DNA of 64,000 nucleotides from an uncultured Lachnospiraceae bacterium. Lineage in GTDB: Bacteria; Bacillota; Clostridia; Lachnospirales; Lachnospiraceae. Numbering within the stretch: position 1 is the stretch's first letter; each line of letters opens with the position of its first letter. Under the pieces are notes generated by a model. The model did not search any database. It was not told the DNA's origin and was given only the letters and a program-made list of their open reading frames with translations. The position numbers and the translations under genes were made by a program. Below, piece after piece: positions 16,001 through 24,053 of this stretch. The stretch lies in contig CAMWQW010000002.1 of NCBI GenBank assembly GCA_947176505.1, forward strand, positions 186,001 through 250,000, given 5' to 3'.

Positions 16001-16222
16001 TCGCATCCTCCTCTTGCCGCAGTTATGAAGGTCTTCACTTATAAAGACAAGTTTTCAGCAAGAATATTCCCGTAAAACATAAAAAATTATAACTTTTTTC
16101 TTCAAAGATTTCCACTGCTCCTTACCGTATAAAAAATGAATCATGAATTGCCTAAAAATAAAAAGAGTCTTGCAGCTCCTTATCGTTTACCCATTATCTT
16201 TTTACCGTTTTACCAATACACT

Positions 16223-16285
16223 ATTTGGCAAAACCACCGGCTTTTGCCAAATAGTTTCCTACTCCGCCATGCCAACCTCCATTCA
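16223..16285. repeat. Second copy of the ATTTGGCAAAA hairpin and ppdK-flank repeat
   Basis: It contains the 11-bp inverted repeat ATTTGGCAAAA/TTTTGCCAAAT (16223-16252). About 30 bp then follow (TTTCCTACTCCGCCATGCC and onward) that are identical to 21117-21147 next to ppdK. The 16001-16222 stretch otherwise holds only AT-rich DNA with no supported gene. Confidence 0.65.
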
Positions 16286-16365
16286 ACAAACGGAATTCCG
16301 CAAAAAACCTTTGCTTCTTTGCGGAATCCGGTATAGAATGATTTCAGCAAAACGCTCCGCAGCGT

Positions 16366-16496
16366 TTGACAGATGCGGGGTAATCTGCTACAATAAAAGC
16401 ACAAAAGGGAATACTGCCGATAGACGGTCAGCCCCGAAAGTTAGTTACAAAAACAGTAACCGCGTTCCTCGACCAAAGGGCGGTTACTTTTTTGTG
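16366..16496 (+). ncRNA. Putative type I antitoxin RNA (copy 2)
   Basis: TTGACA (16366-16371), a 17-bp spacer and TACAAT (16389-16394) form an excellent promoter. The RNA body (GGGAATACTGCCGATAGACG and onward) matches copy 1 almost base for base. It ends at the hairpin AGTAACCGC/GCGGTTACT with a T run (about 16447-16496). The opposing toxin gene has lost its N-terminus, so this would be an orphan antisense RNA that could still act on copy 1 transcripts. Confidence 0.6.
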
Positions 16497-16543
16497 TGGT
16501 TTATGTATGCTACCAAGATCGAAACAATGATTCCAAGAATCAT
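16484..16543 (-). pseudogene. Truncated copy of the toxin-like peptide gene
   Basis: This encodes only MILGIIVSILVAYINHTKK, equivalent to residues 12-30 of the product of 12706-12798. Homology stops abruptly near 16552. The upstream part, with the ribosome site, leader hairpin and MSDYELL start, is replaced by the 3' end of the lipoprotein gene at 16587. It is probably inactive. Confidence 0.65.
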
Positions 16544-16586
16544 CAGAACAAATCTCTTATTACCACAATTTCAGCATCCGATATGA

Positions 16587-17342
16587 TCAGCGTTCCTCCG
16601 TGGTATAATCACCAGAGGCATTGGGCTTATTTGCCTGCAGCAGTAACCCGGCTTCACTTTCCGAAACGGTTTTTATCTCTGCAATATTATGGTTTCCGTC
16701 TCTGCTGACAGCAAGGCATATTCCCTTTTCATCCGTGGAATAAACAAACGCCTTTTCACTGTCAACCAGTATCCTGATCTCATCACCGCCATAATACCAA
16801 CGGCCATCCTTACTATTATAGGATACACCATAATCCTCATAATCCTTTAAGCACTCCCCATTGTTCTTCCCTGTTCCGCCCTCCATTGCCACATTCGGTT
16901 CTGTACCTATAGACATACCCTGAAAACGCTCACCTTTCCTCGTATGAAGGTCATATACTTCCTGAGAGCATTCTTCGATACCGATAAGATTATTATCCGC
17001 GTCACGTTTTGCTTCAATATCCACTGTCCCTGTGAAGAAATTTGTAAAACTTGCCCCTGCCACCGGATCATTAAAGAAACGTACTATATCCCCGTTGTAA
17101 GCATAACAGCCCGTCTTTTCATCATAGGACAGCCCATACGCCTCATATACGGAATAGTCCACTCTGCCGGGAACTTCCGCAGTGGCTGAATCCTTTACAG
17201 TTCCAGTGTCATATGCAGGCATTGCAGACAGCAGGGTTCCATTTTGGACGCCTGCGGCTGCATTTCCCGCACAGCCCGTAAGCATACATATACTGATCAG
17301 GACAGATGCGGACAGGATTCTTTTTGTCATTTTTAATTTCAT
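16587..17342 (-). CDS. Lipoprotein with two repeated domains
   Basis: This 251-residue lipoprotein has the signal peptide MKLKMTKRILSASVLISI and the lipobox MLTGC. Two similar units follow: YEAYGLSYDEKTGCYAYNGD near 66-85 and YEDYGVSYNSKDGRWYYGGD near 167-186. Each starts Y-E-x-Y-G-x-S-Y and ends in a G-D-x-x-R strand, indicating an internal duplication. AAAGGAG precedes the ATG. It lies downstream of the OmpR/kinase pair on the same strand, which suggests a cell-surface output of that system. The family name is unknown. Confidence 0.75.
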   Translation of the reverse strand: MKLKMTKRILSASVLISICMLTGCAGNAAAGVQNGTLLSAMPAYDTGTVKDSATAEVPGRVDYSVYEAYGLSYDEKTGCYAYNGDIVRFFNDPVAGASFTNFFTGTVDIEAKRDADNNLIGIEECSQEVYDLHTRKGERFQGMSIGTEPNVAMEGGTGKNNGECLKDYEDYGVSYNSKDGRWYYGGDEIRILVDSEKAFVYSTDEKGICLAVSRDGNHNIAEIKTVSESEAGLLLQANKPNASGDYTTEER

Positions 17343-17361
17343 TTGAAGTTCTCCTTTCTCG

Positions 17362-17386
17362 TTTTGATAGTTCTATCTTATCAAAA
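17362..17386. promoter_or_regulatory. Inverted repeat upstream of the lipoprotein
   Basis: TTTTGATA and TATCAAAA are 8-bp arms separated by 9 bp, 20-44 bp before the lipoprotein ATG. It could be an operator or a leader hairpin. Confidence 0.35.
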
Positions 17387-17482
17387 ATATTTGGAGTTTC
17401 TTTGTGGACTATATGTGTTTTGTGCGAAGTTTCCAAAACAACGGATGCCAGGCTTCGCCAGCCAACCTTATGTTAAAAGAAG

Positions 17483-17512
17483 GCGGCAGGCAAAATTGAT
17501 ATGCCGCCGCCC
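17483..17512. terminator. GC-rich hairpin between kinase and lipoprotein genes
   Basis: GGCGGCA and TGCCGCC arms lie just after the kinase stop (17529). The T-tract is weak on either strand, so it may attenuate rather than fully stop transcription into the lipoprotein gene. Confidence 0.4.
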
Positions 17513-17528
17513 GTCTCTGATGCTTTTA

Positions 17529-18941
17529 TCAAAAATCAATACTAAAACATACGCCTTGTTCTGTATTCCTTATCTGGTAATCCGCTCCATGCTGTTCCAG
17601 AATCATCTTTACAATGTAAAGCCCCAATCCGCTGCCGCCCGTCTGCCGGCTGCGTGACCGCTCCACACGATAGAATGCGTCAAAAAGTTTTGGTATGTCA
17701 CCTTCTGGCAGGTGTACCCCCGTGTTCTCTATGGATAACTGTATTCTTCCGTTCTGTGAATGTGCCGTAATAAAAATATCCCTGCCCGCCGGCGAATAAT
17801 GGATTGCATTGGAAAAAAGATTATTTACCACTTTTCCCAAGAGTGCTTTGTCTCCTTGGAGCATCAGCCCTTTCTGTATCTCCTCATGCCATTCCAGTCC
17901 CTTGCCTACAACCATATCCTCAAACAGGCCATACGCACTTTTTACCATATCTGAAAAATCAAAAGTTTCCTCCTGCAAAGTGTTTTCCGATGATTTTATT
18001 CGGGAAACGGTCAGAATCTCCTGCACCATCCCCTCCATAGATTTCACCACTTCAAGGGAACGGGCAAGGTACTTGTCACGTTCCTTGTATTTCCCAACAT
18101 TCAGCAGCATCCCTTCTAGCTGCCCCTTAATGACAGTGATCGGTGTTTTCAGTTCATGGGATACCGCCGAAAAGAAATCAAGCTGTGCCTGTTCCAGCAT
18201 GCGCTCCCGCTCAATATCCGCCTCCAGCCGGCTGTTTGCCTCCTGCAGGTCATTAAGCGACGAGGACAATTTCCGGGACAGTTCGTTTAAACTATGTGCC
18301 AGTATTCCCAATTCATCAGAACGCTCTTCCGTACAATCCCATGTAAAGTCAAGGCCGGACATTTTTTCAGACACACTGCTGATCTCTATGACAGGCTTTG
18401 TGACATACCGGGAATAAAGCACTGCACCAATGACCGAAAGGAAAACCGCCATGACCATCAGAGATGGGACTATGCTCCCAATGGTATCCGTCAGTTGGCT
18501 TACCGGCTCTGCATCTCCGGCAACAGATAACGTATAGACTATCTCCGAATCCTGGAAATGGAACAGATAACTATGTGTTGCACCATACAGAGAAGGCTCG
18601 CCCTCAAAAACAATATCATTACGAACCGCCTCCGGGAAATCATGGTTATATTGTGAGGGCAATGCAATCTCTCTTCCATTTTCATCATATAGCTGAAGCA
18701 GTACAGTATTGTTCAGCAGGAATTCATCAAACAGGAATCCGCTCTCTGCTCCCGCAGTGCATTCCAGTTCAGAAATAAGGGCATTAACCTCCATATCTAA
18801 TGCGGCATCCAGATCTGTGCTGTATGTCTGTGGAACCAGCCATGCAATGAAGCCGTATGTAGCGGCACAGCACACCACCATCAGCAGGCAGGTCACAGCA
18901 AATATTTTAACAAACAGGCTATTTCTTATCTTCTTTTTCAA
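17529..18941 (-). CDS. Sensor histidine kinase (HAMP-HisKA-HATPase)
   Basis: This kinase of about 470 residues starts at a TTG (LKKKIRNSLF) at 18941, overlapping the regulator gene by 23 bp. That start is chosen because the first membrane helix (about 9-35) follows directly and no ATG fits. An extracellular domain spans about 38-155, the second helix about 156-178 and HAMP about 178-230. The HisKA phospho-acceptor is in SAVSHELKTP (about H262), and the ATPase has NLFSNAIHYS and GSGLGLYIV. Together with the OmpR regulator upstream it forms a classical pair sensing an envelope signal, with the lipoprotein downstream. Confidence 0.88.
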   Translation of the reverse strand: MKKKIRNSLFVKIFAVTCLLMVVCCAATYGFIAWLVPQTYSTDLDAALDMEVNALISELECTAGAESGFLFDEFLLNNTVLLQLYDENGREIALPSQYNHDFPEAVRNDIVFEGEPSLYGATHSYLFHFQDSEIVYTLSVAGDAEPVSQLTDTIGSIVPSLMVMAVFLSVIGAVLYSRYVTKPVIEISSVSEKMSGLDFTWDCTEERSDELGILAHSLNELSRKLSSSLNDLQEANSRLEADIERERMLEQAQLDFFSAVSHELKTPITVIKGQLEGMLLNVGKYKERDKYLARSLEVVKSMEGMVQEILTVSRIKSSENTLQEETFDFSDMVKSAYGLFEDMVVGKGLEWHEEIQKGLMLQGDKALLGKVVNNLFSNAIHYSPAGRDIFITAHSQNGRIQLSIENTGVHLPEGDIPKLFDAFYRVERSRSRQTGGSGLGLYIVKMILEQHGADYQIRNTEQGVCFSIDF

Positions 18942-19596
18942 TTTTGTACCCAACTCCCCGGATCGTTTCGATATAGTCAATGCCCAGCTTTTTACGGAGA
19001 TTCTTGATATGCGTATCAACCACCCTTTCATCACCATAAAAATCATATTTCCAAAGTTTGTTTAAGAAGTGCTGCCGTGAGAGCGCTTTCCCCTGATTTG
19101 TCAGCAATTCCTTCAGCACCTCAAATTCCCTCTGCGTCAGTTCAAATTCCACATCCCCGGCATAAACCCTGTAACCGTCTATATCCAGAGTCATCCCCTT
19201 GTAATGGATCAACGCACCTTCCCCATCCTCCCTGCTTCCAGCCCGTCGCAGGACAGCCGCTATTTTTCTAAGCAGCACGGGCATGGAAAATGGTTTTGTT
19301 ACATAGTCATCTGCTTGCAAGTCCAGCCCTTTGATCTGGTCACCTTCACTGCCAAGGGCTGTCAACATAATAATGGGAACCTGCGACTGCTTCCGTATCA
19401 GTTCACAGACAGTGAACCCATCTATTTTAGGGAGCATAATATCCAACAGGATCAGGTCATAAGAGGTATTGGCAAACATATCCACAGCTTCTACGCCATC
19501 CCCCGCAATATCAGCCTTATATCCTGCTTCCTGCAAAAATTCCTGCAAAAGCTCCTGAATATCCAGATCATCTTCAACAATTAAAATATTCTGCAT
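18919..19596 (-). CDS. OmpR/PhoB-family response regulator
   Basis: This 225-residue protein has a receiver with acidic E8-D9-D10, D52 in LLDIMLPK, T in MLTALG and K in VTKPF. A winged-helix effector follows at about 128-222, ending IETIRGVGYKIE. GGAGG lies before the ATG at 19596 and the receiver fold begins there, so the 22 upstream codons are discarded. Tandem 11-bp repeats (19639-19658) just upstream suggest autoregulation. Confidence 0.92.
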   Translation of the reverse strand: MQNILIVEDDLDIQELLQEFLQEAGYKADIAGDGVEAVDMFANTSYDLILLDIMLPKIDGFTVCELIRKQSQVPIIMLTALGSEGDQIKGLDLQADDYVTKPFSMPVLLRKIAAVLRRAGSREDGEGALIHYKGMTLDIDGYRVYAGDVEFELTQREFEVLKELLTNQGKALSRQHFLNKLWKYDFYGDERVVDTHIKNLRKKLGIDYIETIRGVGYKIEKEDKK

Positions 19597-19621
19597 GGTA
19601 ACACCTCCGCACTCCTTAGAT

Positions 19622-19658
19622 ATCATACCATACTTATTTGTAGTTTGTGTGTAGTTTG
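19622..19658 (-). promoter_or_regulatory. OmpR-type tandem repeats and -10 of the regulator promoter
   Basis: TGTAGTTTG occurs at 19639-19647 and 19650-19658, an 11-bp period typical of PhoB/OmpR tandem binding. The repeats take the place of the -35. A TATGAT -10 lies at 19627-19622 on the minus strand. Confidence 0.6.
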
Positions 19659-19686
19659 CCAAAGTTATATAAAACCATCCCCTCTG

Positions 19687-20736
19687 TCATTCCATCTCCT
19701 TAAACGTGCCAGCCATTCCTCCCACAAGGCTCCACTGGCGCTGCATATAGGATTTGAGATTTTCCGTGCTTTGCCGATATGCTTCACAAGCTATAGACGG
19801 ATTATCAAAATGTTCCATGATTGCGCAGGCGGCACAGTACCCACTCTCCATCCCGGCAGATATGCCCTCGCCCATAGGATTTAAGAACCCGGCGACTTCC
19901 CCGGCGAAAAGGACACGCCCCACACCGTAGTCTACACGGCATCCCGGACGGATATGCGGCATCAGCCACTTCTCGCTCTTGGTCTGCCTGCTGATATGCA
20001 GATGGTGCTTCTCTTCCATGTAAGAAATGAATCGTCCATAATAATGGCCGATCTTATCCATGTCCTTCACGGACACGCCAAACACCAGCAGGTCATCCTT
20101 TACGTTGAACCACGCATCATATTCCGACAGCTCCGGCTGCAGGTACGCATAGAAGTAATGCGGGTCTAAATCAATGCTGCCCTCGTTGAATGTCTGGAAT
20201 GTTGTTATGTATCCGGAAACCTCCCCGGTGATCTTCCCGGCATATTGCCCAGCAATTTGCCGTTTTAATGTCCCGACAACGCCCTCGCAGTCCAGGACGT
20301 ACCTTGCGCTTTCCGTGCAATTATTTTCCCCATGCAGGCTGACTTCCACAAATCCGTCTTTCTCCGTGCATGAAAGGGCAGACACGCCATCCCGAACCTC
20401 CGCGCCACTCTCCTCTGCCTTTTTCGCAAGCCACCCGTCAAAATGGCTGCGCCATACATTAAGCCCTTCCTGCTCAAAGCAGTATTCTTTTCCTTTGTCA
20501 TTTGTGAATATCATACCCCTGTTATCTGTCGGGGTACACATGGCGGACTCCGGCATGTCCTCACCAAAATAAGTCTTCACAAACTCCATTGATTTCTTTA
20601 TCAGAACGCCCGAACAGGACTTATACCTTGGCATTTTAAACTTCTCCACCAGAAGAACCTTATAGCCTTTTTCCGCTAAAACCTTAGATGCTGTGCATCC
20701 TGCAGGCCCCGCGCCGACCACTATCATATCATACAT
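19687..20736 (-). CDS. FAD-dependent oxidoreductase (geranylgeranyl-reductase-like)
   Basis: This 349-residue flavoprotein has the N-terminal dinucleotide fold VVGAGPAGCTASKVLAEKG (6-24), a conserved KSCSGVL near 40, and the FAD-binding GRVLFAGEVAGFLNPMGEGI near 285-304. This is the geranylgeranyl-reductase/PHBH-like family, and the substrate is unknown. Its promoter carries a LytTR-type operator (20812-20878). Partial copies of its 3' end occur at 549, 10887 and 12977. It lies between the accessory regulators and ppdK. Confidence 0.85.
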   Translation of the reverse strand: MYDMIVVGAGPAGCTASKVLAEKGYKVLLVEKFKMPRYKSCSGVLIKKSMEFVKTYFGEDMPESAMCTPTDNRGMIFTNDKGKEYCFEQEGLNVWRSHFDGWLAKKAEESGAEVRDGVSALSCTEKDGFVEVSLHGENNCTESARYVLDCEGVVGTLKRQIAGQYAGKITGEVSGYITTFQTFNEGSIDLDPHYFYAYLQPELSEYDAWFNVKDDLLVFGVSVKDMDKIGHYYGRFISYMEEKHHLHISRQTKSEKWLMPHIRPGCRVDYGVGRVLFAGEVAGFLNPMGEGISAGMESGYCAACAIMEHFDNPSIACEAYRQSTENLKSYMQRQWSLVGGMAGTFKEME

Positions 20737-20766
20737 CCGTATATCTTCCTTTCCGCTGTTTCCTAT

Positions 20767-20797
20767 TACTTCGGCAGAATATCGTTTCCGCTAAAGT
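20767..20797. repeat. Dyad repeat, third copy
   Basis: TTACTTCGGCAGAATATCG followed by TTTCCGCTAAAG, in the reductase leader. Equivalent copies lie at 598-628 and 11868-11900. Confidence 0.6.
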
Positions 20798-20811
20798 AAA
20801 CGCACCCATCG

Positions 20812-20878
20812 ATTATACCACAGAAAATTTCCTGCGTTTTGATAGATTGCACGAAAAGACTATTTTCAGGGAATGAAA
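20812..20878 (-). promoter_or_regulatory. LytTR-type operator and promoter for the reductase gene
   Basis: A TATAAT -10 (20817-20812, minus strand) is preceded 29 bp upstream by ATTGCACGAAA (20846-20856), with AGGGAATGAAA 22 bp further (20868-20878). This is the same arrangement as at 11914-11979 and 9310-9377. Confidence 0.62.
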
Positions 20879-21003
20879 AGCCTGCGCAGACCTTATCATT
20901 TTCCCATTATCTTTTTATCAATTTACCAATACGCGGTTTAGCAAAACTACCGACTTTTGCCAAATTGTATCAATCGCCATATTATCAGCGGTATCAAAAA
21001 GCC

Positions 21004-21044
21004 AAAAAAAGAGAGGCCCACCAACTACTCCGGTGAACCCCTCC
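21004..21044 (-). terminator. Rho-independent terminator downstream of ppdK
   Basis: The minus strand reads GAGGGGTTCACC, a loop, GGTGGGCCTCTC and seven T. It lies about 235 bp after the ppdK stop. Nothing gene-like lies in 21085-21278 apart from sequence shared with other accessory copies. Confidence 0.7.
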
Positions 21045-21061
21045 AAGCCCGAAATCCCTAG

Positions 21062-21084
21062 CTGAAAGCCCTGCTTTCAGCTTT
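21062..21084 (+). terminator. Terminator-like hairpin
   Basis: GCTGAAAG-CCCTG-CTTTCAGC followed by TTTTT on the plus strand. No plus-strand gene is visible just upstream, so it may guard against antisense transcription into ppdK. Confidence 0.5.
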
Positions 21085-21278
21085 TTCAAGCCATTTCTTT
21101 ACACTTTCGCCAAATCGTTTCCTACTCCGCCATGCCAACCTCCATTCCGCTTCGCTTCATGTCAGTCGCGGGCTTCGCCCTATGAGCCCAGTCAGAAACA
21201 TCCTTTTGCGAGCAAGCTCTCAACGGCTGCTTCTGCCAGTCCTCGCATGGCTCATTGCCAACGCGCATATGGCATCAA

Positions 21279-23900
21279 TTATTTATTCTGAATAGCCGCC
21301 TGCGCCGCCGCCAATCTGGCAATCGGCACTCTGAACGGTGAACAAGATACATAAGTGAGTCCGACTTTATGGCAGAACTCAACGGAAGACGGGTCACCGC
21401 CGTGCTCGCCACAGATACCAAGCTTGATATCCGGTCTGGTGGTGCGTCCCTTCTCTGCTGCCATCTGCACAAGCTGACCTACGCCACTCTGGTCAAGTCT
21501 TGCAAACGGGTCTGACTCGTAAATCTTATTCTTGTAGTAATCTCCCAAGAACTTACCTGCATCATCACGGGAGAATCCGAATGTCATCTGTGTCAAATCG
21601 TTTGTTCCAAAGGAGAAGAACTCTGCCTCTTCCGCAATCTCATTTGCCAGAAGTGCGGCTCTAGGAATCTCGATCATCGTTCCTACATGATACTTGATAT
21701 CGGAATTTTTCTCTTTCTTCACCTGTTCTGCAACTTCTACGACTACATCTTTGACAAATTTAAGTTCCTTCTTCTCTCCAACGAGCGGAATCATGATTTC
21801 GGGAACAATGTCGTATCCCTTCTCATTCTTCACTTCGATAGCTGCTTCCATTACGGCTCTCGTCTGCATCTTAGCAATCTCAGGATAAGTAACTGCAAGA
21901 CGGCATCCGCGGTGTCCCATCATCGGGTTGAACTCATGCAGTGAATCACAGATTTCCTGAACTTCTTCCGCAGTCATCATCATCTCTACTGCCAAATCGT
22001 CTATATCATCCTCATCCGTCGGAACGAACTCATGAAGCGGCGGGTCGAGGAAACGAATCGTTACCGGTCTGCCCTCCATTACTTCATACAATGCTTTGAA
22101 GTCTCCCTTCTGGAAAGGTATCAAAGCGTTCAGTGCCTTCTCTCTCTGCTCAACTGTTCTTGCCAAAATCATCTGACGAATCTTCGGGATTCTGTCAGGC
22201 TCGAAGAACATATGCTCCGTACGGCACAATCCGATACCTTCCGCACCATATTTAACTGCATTTGCTGCATCTGCAGGAGTATCCGCATTGGTACGTACCT
22301 GCAGCTTACGGTACTTGTCCGCCCACTCCATGATACGTCCGAAATTACCGCTGACAGATGCCTCTACCGTCTTGATGTCGCCTTTATAAATCTTGCCGGT
22401 GGAACCGTCCAGAGAAATATAATCGCCTTCGTGGAACTCTTCTCCACCGAGTGCAAATACTTTATCCTCTTCATTAATCGCAATATCTCCGCATCCGGAC
22501 ACACACGCCGTACCCATACCACGTGCTACAACTGCTGCATGGGATGTCATACCGCCGCGAACGGTCAGAATACCTTCTGCCGCATGCATACCCTCGATAT
22601 CCTCGGGCGATGTCTCCAAACGTACCAGAATAACTCTCTCACCTTTTTCATGAGCCGCTTTCGCTTCTTCAGCCGTAAAATATACCTTACCTGCCGCAGC
22701 GCCCGGGGATGCCGGAAGCGCCTGTCCGATAACCTGACCTGCCTTCAAAGCCGCCGCATCAAACGTCGGATGCAGGAGCTGATCTAATGATTTCGCTTCG
22801 ATACGAAGAACTGCTTCCTCCGGAGTAATCATTCCCTCGTCTACCAAGTCACACGCAATCTGGATAGCCGCCGGTGCGGTTCTCTTACCGTTACGTGTCT
22901 GTAAGAAGAACAGCTTGCCGTCCTCAATGGTAAACTCCATATCCTGCATATCACGATAATGGTTCTCTAATTTATTGGCAATCTCCATGAACTGCTTAAA
23001 GCATTCCGGAAGATCCTCTTCCAATTTCGTAATCGGCTGCGGTGTGCGGATACCTGCCACAACGTCTTCACCCTGTGCGTTGATCAGATACTCACCGTAT
23101 ATGCCCTTCGCTCCGGTGGAAGGATTTCTCGTAAATGCAACGCCTGTACCGGAGGTATCGCCCATATTACCGAATACCATCGCCTGCACGTTAACCGCTG
23201 TACCCCAATCGCCCGGAATATCGTTCATTCTTCTGTATACGATAGCCCTCTCATTATCCCAAGAACGAAATACCGCTTTGACTGCTTCCATCAACTGTAC
23301 CTTCGGCTCCTGCGGAAACTCTTCACCTTTATTCTCTTTATAAATATTCTTGAATCTGACGATGATTTCTTTCAGATCGTCTGCTGTCAGTTCCGTATCG
23401 AACTTAATGCCCTTCGCATCTTTAATCTCGTCCAGAATTCTTTCGAAATAAGACTTCGGAATCTCCATAACAACATCCGAAAACATCTGGATAAATCTTC
23501 TGTAAGAATCATAAGCAAATCTCGGATTACCTGTCTTCTTCGCAAACCCTTCCACGGCAACGTCATTCAGTCCCAGATTCAGAATCGTGTCCATCATGCC
23601 CGGCATGGAAGCCCGTGCACCGGAACGTACCGATACGAGAAGCGGATTCTCGGTATCACCGAACTTCTTTCCCTGTTTTTCTTCCAAATTAGCCAGAGCA
23701 GCAAAAATCTGTTCCTTAATCTCATCCGTTATCTGCCTGCCGCTGTTATAATAGTCGGTACAAGCCTCTGTGGTAACTGTAAAACCTTGTGGAATCGGCA
23801 AACCCAGATTGGTCATCTCGGCAAGGTTGGCTCCTTTTCCGCCGAGAAGATTACGCATATCGGCATTGCCTTCCTCAAATAAGTACACCCATTTCGCCAT
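21279..23900 (-). CDS. ppdK: Pyruvate, phosphate dikinase
   Basis: This 873-residue enzyme interconverts pyruvate, ATP and phosphate with PEP, AMP and pyrophosphate in the cytosol. The N-terminal nucleotide domain has LLGGKGANLAEMTNLGLPIPQGF. The phosphohistidine swivel domain has the catalytic His in GGMTSHAAVVARG (about residue 450). The C-terminal PEP/pyruvate barrel has LCRTEHMFF, GTNDLTQMTFGFSRDD and the catalytic Cys in GICGEHGGDP. The length is normal for the family. It is likely important for pyrophosphate-linked glycolysis in this anaerobe. A promoter with a cre-like site lies upstream. Its 3' end is duplicated in pieces within the accessory zone. Confidence 0.97.
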   Translation of the reverse strand: MAKWVYLFEEGNADMRNLLGGKGANLAEMTNLGLPIPQGFTVTTEACTDYYNSGRQITDEIKEQIFAALANLEEKQGKKFGDTENPLLVSVRSGARASMPGMMDTILNLGLNDVAVEGFAKKTGNPRFAYDSYRRFIQMFSDVVMEIPKSYFERILDEIKDAKGIKFDTELTADDLKEIIVRFKNIYKENKGEEFPQEPKVQLMEAVKAVFRSWDNERAIVYRRMNDIPGDWGTAVNVQAMVFGNMGDTSGTGVAFTRNPSTGAKGIYGEYLINAQGEDVVAGIRTPQPITKLEEDLPECFKQFMEIANKLENHYRDMQDMEFTIEDGKLFFLQTRNGKRTAPAAIQIACDLVDEGMITPEEAVLRIEAKSLDQLLHPTFDAAALKAGQVIGQALPASPGAAAGKVYFTAEEAKAAHEKGERVILVRLETSPEDIEGMHAAEGILTVRGGMTSHAAVVARGMGTACVSGCGDIAINEEDKVFALGGEEFHEGDYISLDGSTGKIYKGDIKTVEASVSGNFGRIMEWADKYRKLQVRTNADTPADAANAVKYGAEGIGLCRTEHMFFEPDRIPKIRQMILARTVEQREKALNALIPFQKGDFKALYEVMEGRPVTIRFLDPPLHEFVPTDEDDIDDLAVEMMMTAEEVQEICDSLHEFNPMMGHRGCRLAVTYPEIAKMQTRAVMEAAIEVKNEKGYDIVPEIMIPLVGEKKELKFVKDVVVEVAEQVKKEKNSDIKYHVGTMIEIPRAALLANEIAEEAEFFSFGTNDLTQMTFGFSRDDAGKFLGDYYKNKIYESDPFARLDQSGVGQLVQMAAEKGRTTRPDIKLGICGEHGGDPSSVEFCHKVGLTYVSCSPFRVPIARLAAAQAAIQNK

Positions 23901-24002
23901 AGTCTTTACCCTCTCTTTTCATTTAAGCAATACACCTATTAGTGCTCTTTTATTATTTTACCATAAAATTGGAAATTTACCACCCGTTTTTTGTAGTAAT
24001 TG

Positions 24003-24031
24003 TATAAAAATTTAAACGTTTTCGCTGTCAA
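24003..24031 (-). promoter_or_regulatory. Probable ppdK promoter with cre-like sequence
   Basis: TTGACA (24031-24026) is followed 17 bp later by TTTATA or 19 bp later by TATACA on the minus strand. The spacer contains GAAAACGTTTAAA, two mismatches from a CcpA cre site. Catabolite control is plausible for a dikinase but is not shown. Confidence 0.4.
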
Positions 24032-24053
24032 ACATAATTACACTATATTTAGT

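Noticed and set aside
1..21270. The accessory zone as an integrative or conjugative element
   Set aside because: No integrase, relaxase, transposase or clear attachment-site pair was found. Only duplicated host-derived gene ends mark the borders.
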